64,000 bases of DNA, taken from NCBI GenBank assembly GCA_013398015.1, contig VZRR01013890.1:331509-395508 (forward strand), written 5' to 3'. The notes beneath the pieces are model-generated. The model was not told where the DNA came from and ran no database searches. It saw only the letters and a list, made by a program, of their open reading frames with translations. Made by a program: the position numbers and the translations under genes. Positions 60,641 through 64,000 of this stretch are shown in pieces. The stretch comes from Oreocharis arfaki. Lineage: Eukaryota; Chordata; Aves; Passeriformes; Paramythiidae. Positions within the stretch are counted from its first letter, which is position 1, and each line of letters starts with the position of its first letter.

Positions 60641-63600
60641 GGGTGCAGAAACTCAGCCTTTGAATACGCTTCTTTTTTTGTGAAGTTAATTTTTTTTACT
60701 TAGTTGATTGTTGTTACTGTATTTTTTTTTTCCAGGGTGAGACATTAATTCCTTAAAGAAACTGTATGAAACTATGAACTACTTACTTAGTAAATAATGT
60801 CAAAGGTTTTTCAGCTACCAAGTCTGTGAGCATATTGAGGGTTAAACTGATGGTGACTTTCCACAGCTACATTTTTCAATATATTTACCACAGTTAAGAA
60901 GTTGTTAATATATGGCAGTTTGGTCTTTTCTTTTCAAAATACTACGAACCAAAATCAGCCAGGAAAGAAAACTGTGGAGTGAAAACAAAGGGCAAACTCA
61001 GAACGTTCCTGAGAAGAAAAAAACAAGGCAAGCCTAAGTTTAAATCTAGAGGCCACAATTACATGTGTTCAGCACATGAGCAGGAGACATGATTCTAGTG
61101 GGTGTGAAAGGTACTCTGTATCCTTAATATAGACTTCATACACTTCCTTCGAGCATCTGCTAACATTTTAAATTTTGAAGTGGAAGTTTTAAAGATACTG
61201 ACCAGGTGGCAGCAATATCTTAAAACCTGTGAAATGGAGATGAATTAATAGGTAGATGGAAGTTAGAGTGACAGGAGACCTGAGACATTTATGTGTTCAT
61301 TACGCTCATGGGCAGTACATGTCTGGGTCAAAAAAAGCAAAAAGTAGTTTTCAAGCCATCTTTAATCCAGTATGATTTTCAGTGTGCTGATGGTTACGAC
61401 AAGGGATATGGAGCATGGCACCTCAAAAACAGAAATCCAGGATGGAGAAAAATAAAACTGTAGTTCAAAGCATGACTCTGTCAGTCAGTCTGTTTAAGAG
61501 GCAGACAAGAAACTGTTGCATCCATGAACGTGGATCCTTTTGGCTATGTCTTACTTCAACTCTGAATAACACCTCTGATAACTAGGGGTCAAAGATATGC
61601 CACTCTCAAAATCTAGATATGCACGTCATGATCAGTCCATAATGTTTGCCACAATTTTCCCTGATATAAAACAGAGATAATACTACCGATCTAATTCAGA
61701 TATCTTGGAAAATGATTAACAGAGTTAAACACTAAACTTTTTATGAATGAGATTTCGGTTACTAGGAAGTGCATCAGTTAAATAGCTACTTGAACTGTAA
61801 GCGTGAACACACCTTATTTGACCATAGATAAGTCAGCACACTCCAAGCCTTGCTTATGCTCGTGTAAATTTGATTCTGTATCTAACATTATTAAGCACCA
61901 GAGTAAAATAAGGCTATTTATATGGTGGTTAAGAGAAAAGGAAATCTTTTTTTTTAAAGAGAGTTTGGAGAGATGAATTAATCTGAAAGCAGCAAAACTT
62001 CTAGTTTTCAAAACCTACCTTATGGAAAATATTTGTGTAAAGAGATTAATAAATACTTCTGGTAAGAAAACAAGTGTTTAAGCAAGGACAATTTTGACTG
62101 GAGGTCCTCATTACTTTAGTGTGCAGTTCTCATCAACATTACCATGTAATAAGAAAGTTTTAAGTAAAGCAATAAGAAATTTTTAAGAGAATAGTAAATC
62201 AAAACATTTCAAAACTGTATTTTTTTATGAGGAGGTCGCTGAATATTTTCTATATCAGTCAGAGTGCAACACTTCTCTTAGTAAAATTGCCTCTGGTTTC
62301 AAGAAGTCTGATGTTGATTAAATCAATTACAGAATGCAACATATTAGTAAAGCTGGTTTCAGATACACCTCCTTTTTGTTTGCATTTAATTTGCATAATA
62401 ACCTTTCAATCGAGTCAAATGCTCTGGGAGACAGAATGCACGTATCTTTATGTGATATTTAATCAGTGATTGTCTACTTTGATTTGGATGAAGCATAAGC
62501 CCATCTGCTAACTTCTCTTATTATTACCCATTTCCTGAAAACAATATTATTCTCTCGATGACAGAGTGGGTTTACTGGCTAGCAATTTATTCAGATTCAT
62601 ATATCCTTTCCCAGAGATGTGTTGTTGTTGAGCTTTCTTTTTAAGATGGGTGTGGGAGTAAGGGTAGTCAGACAATCATTACTCCTTTCATAATACAGAA
62701 TATTTTTTCTGCTCTGAAAACAACTGCGTTCAAACTTAGCTAGAACTAGTGCTATGGTTTTCACTCCAGCAGAGTTGCATGACCTGATAAAGTTGTGTTA
62801 ATATTATCAAAATTATGTATCAGCTGTTCTGTTGCACAGGTCATTCTGTTCCACAATTCTTCTGTTGCACAAATCTCTATCACAAGTCAGCTGTAAAATG
62901 GTATGCCAAAACTTCTTCAAAGATCTTTCAAAATTAAGTGTATGTTGTGTTCCTTGAACCCATGAGTAGAACACTAGCACTGTAAAATATTTTGTTTAAC
63001 AACAAGACACCAGGAAATTATTGCGATTTAATATGCGACAATATGTTGCATGCTGAAACACTAAAATGTTGGCTATTTAGAGAGATTCTGGTGAACTTCA
63101 GATGTAGAATAGGAACCCTGTGCTCTAGAGGTTTAATTCTAAGTTCTGTTTCATCAAGATAGAGCAGAAAGAAACCTAAAAGGCTTTCAATAATTATCTA
63201 GTGTAGTACCTTAGCAGTAAATTTTTGGCAATGACATAGCAACAGGGGTTTTAAAGATGTTTTAACAGAACATTTGAAAAGTTGAATTTTTTATCACATT
63301 TGTTTTATTGTGGTAACTAATATGCTGCATCTATTGCAAGTAAGTATTCTGCTTATTAAGACTACCTTTGAACGGTTTTCAGATTTCTCTGGATCCATGC
63401 AGAGAAGAAAAGATTAGGGAGAACAGAAAAGGCTTTTTAGCAAACATGCAACTGTGAACTGCTGTAGGCTTAAAGTCTGTAACTTTCTGCCTTTATACAT
63501 CTGGACCTACAATTACCAGAAGAAGCCAATGCTCAAATCCTTGCCCACAGCTTCTGTCCTTTTCATAATCTAAAACCACTCAGACTCTCAAAATAGCAAG

Positions 63601-64000
63601 ATTGACTTCAATTTTTTTTCAGATAACACATAGGTTTTGTAATTATTTTGGTGTCCATTCTGGCAGTCTCCAGGAACATTTTATTTTCTTTTTACTGAGG
63701 ATGGTAGTGTAGGAATTTGAAGAAAAAACTAAAGATCTTTTCTATATGGAAAGCTTCTTTTTACACTGTAGGTCTTATAGACTCAATTTGGTCAGAAATG
63801 CAAGCGATTAAGAGCCATCAATGACAGGGGGCCTATGGTATATGAATGGTTTTTTGTATTTGGTCCCACTTCTATGTACCCTGGCTTCCCAGCTGAAAGT
63901 GTAGATTTTCAAAAATTGTAAGAAATAAAAATATATATGTTAAGCCTTCATATACTACCAGAAAAAAAGATACATATATTTCTATGTAGATTCCTAAGAT
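60641..64000. other. Unique AT-rich non-coding DNA
   Basis: No recognised gene or mobile element. An acceptor-like tract (ATTTTTTTTTTCCAG, ending 60735) has stops in all three frames just downstream and no paired donor. ORFs at 61814-62011 and 62227-62469 lack motifs. Confidence 0.5.

Overview
The window is AT-rich vertebrate DNA with no bacterial features. The repeats point to a bird, probably a neoavian one. There are seven recognisable CR1 LINE pieces, and one TG-to-CA type LTR of a family I recognise as widely dispersed in bird genomes. Simple repeats are sparse and there are no Alu-, L1- or B1-type elements. I cannot name the species or chromosome.

I find no host protein-coding gene that I can recognise. 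Almost all ORFs are short, AT-driven and rich in F, I, L, K and N. The exceptions are fragments of CR1 reverse transcriptase, antisense readings of the LTR, and readings through a pentamer minisatellite. The window is therefore best read as a gene desert, or as the inside of one or more very long introns. Several exon-like pieces with good splice signals are recorded as candidates only: 18877-18987 on minus, 23936-24084 on plus, a 20-base microexon-like piece at 43959-43978 on minus, and a non-coding piece at 54415-54548 on plus.

Layout. 1-16 kb: unique sequence with an old CR1 relic (about 2.84-3.12 kb), a minus-strand CR1 (5.89-6.69 kb), a CR1 tail piece (11.39-11.58 kb) and a compound ATT/ATC microsatellite (14.0 kb). 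16-19 kb: a short 5S-rRNA-like relic, a roughly 1-kb solo LTR (16.94-17.96 kb), a hexamer repeat and a tetramer microsatellite that abuts an exon-like open segment. 19-32 kb: mostly unique, with one CR1 tail (21.65 kb) and a CpG-retaining open patch (23.93-24.45 kb). 32-41 kb: a CR1 RT fragment (32.18-32.86 kb), a CpG-rich unidentified patch (35.9-36.26 kb) and an internally deleted minus-strand CR1 (39.63-40.17 kb). 41-49 kb: unique sequence, then a composite CR1 (47.84-48.83 kb). 49-64 kb: a GC-rich pentamer minisatellite (50.79 kb), two small direct duplications, a 15-bp perfect hairpin (55.48 kb) and an enhancer-like homeodomain-motif-rich stretch (60.34-60.64 kb).

No genes work together here in a way I can demonstrate. 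All repeat family calls are from memory of consensus sequences and were not checked by search. I see no convincing novel system; the most useful leads are the CpG-rich patches, the 5S-like relic and the exon-like segments.
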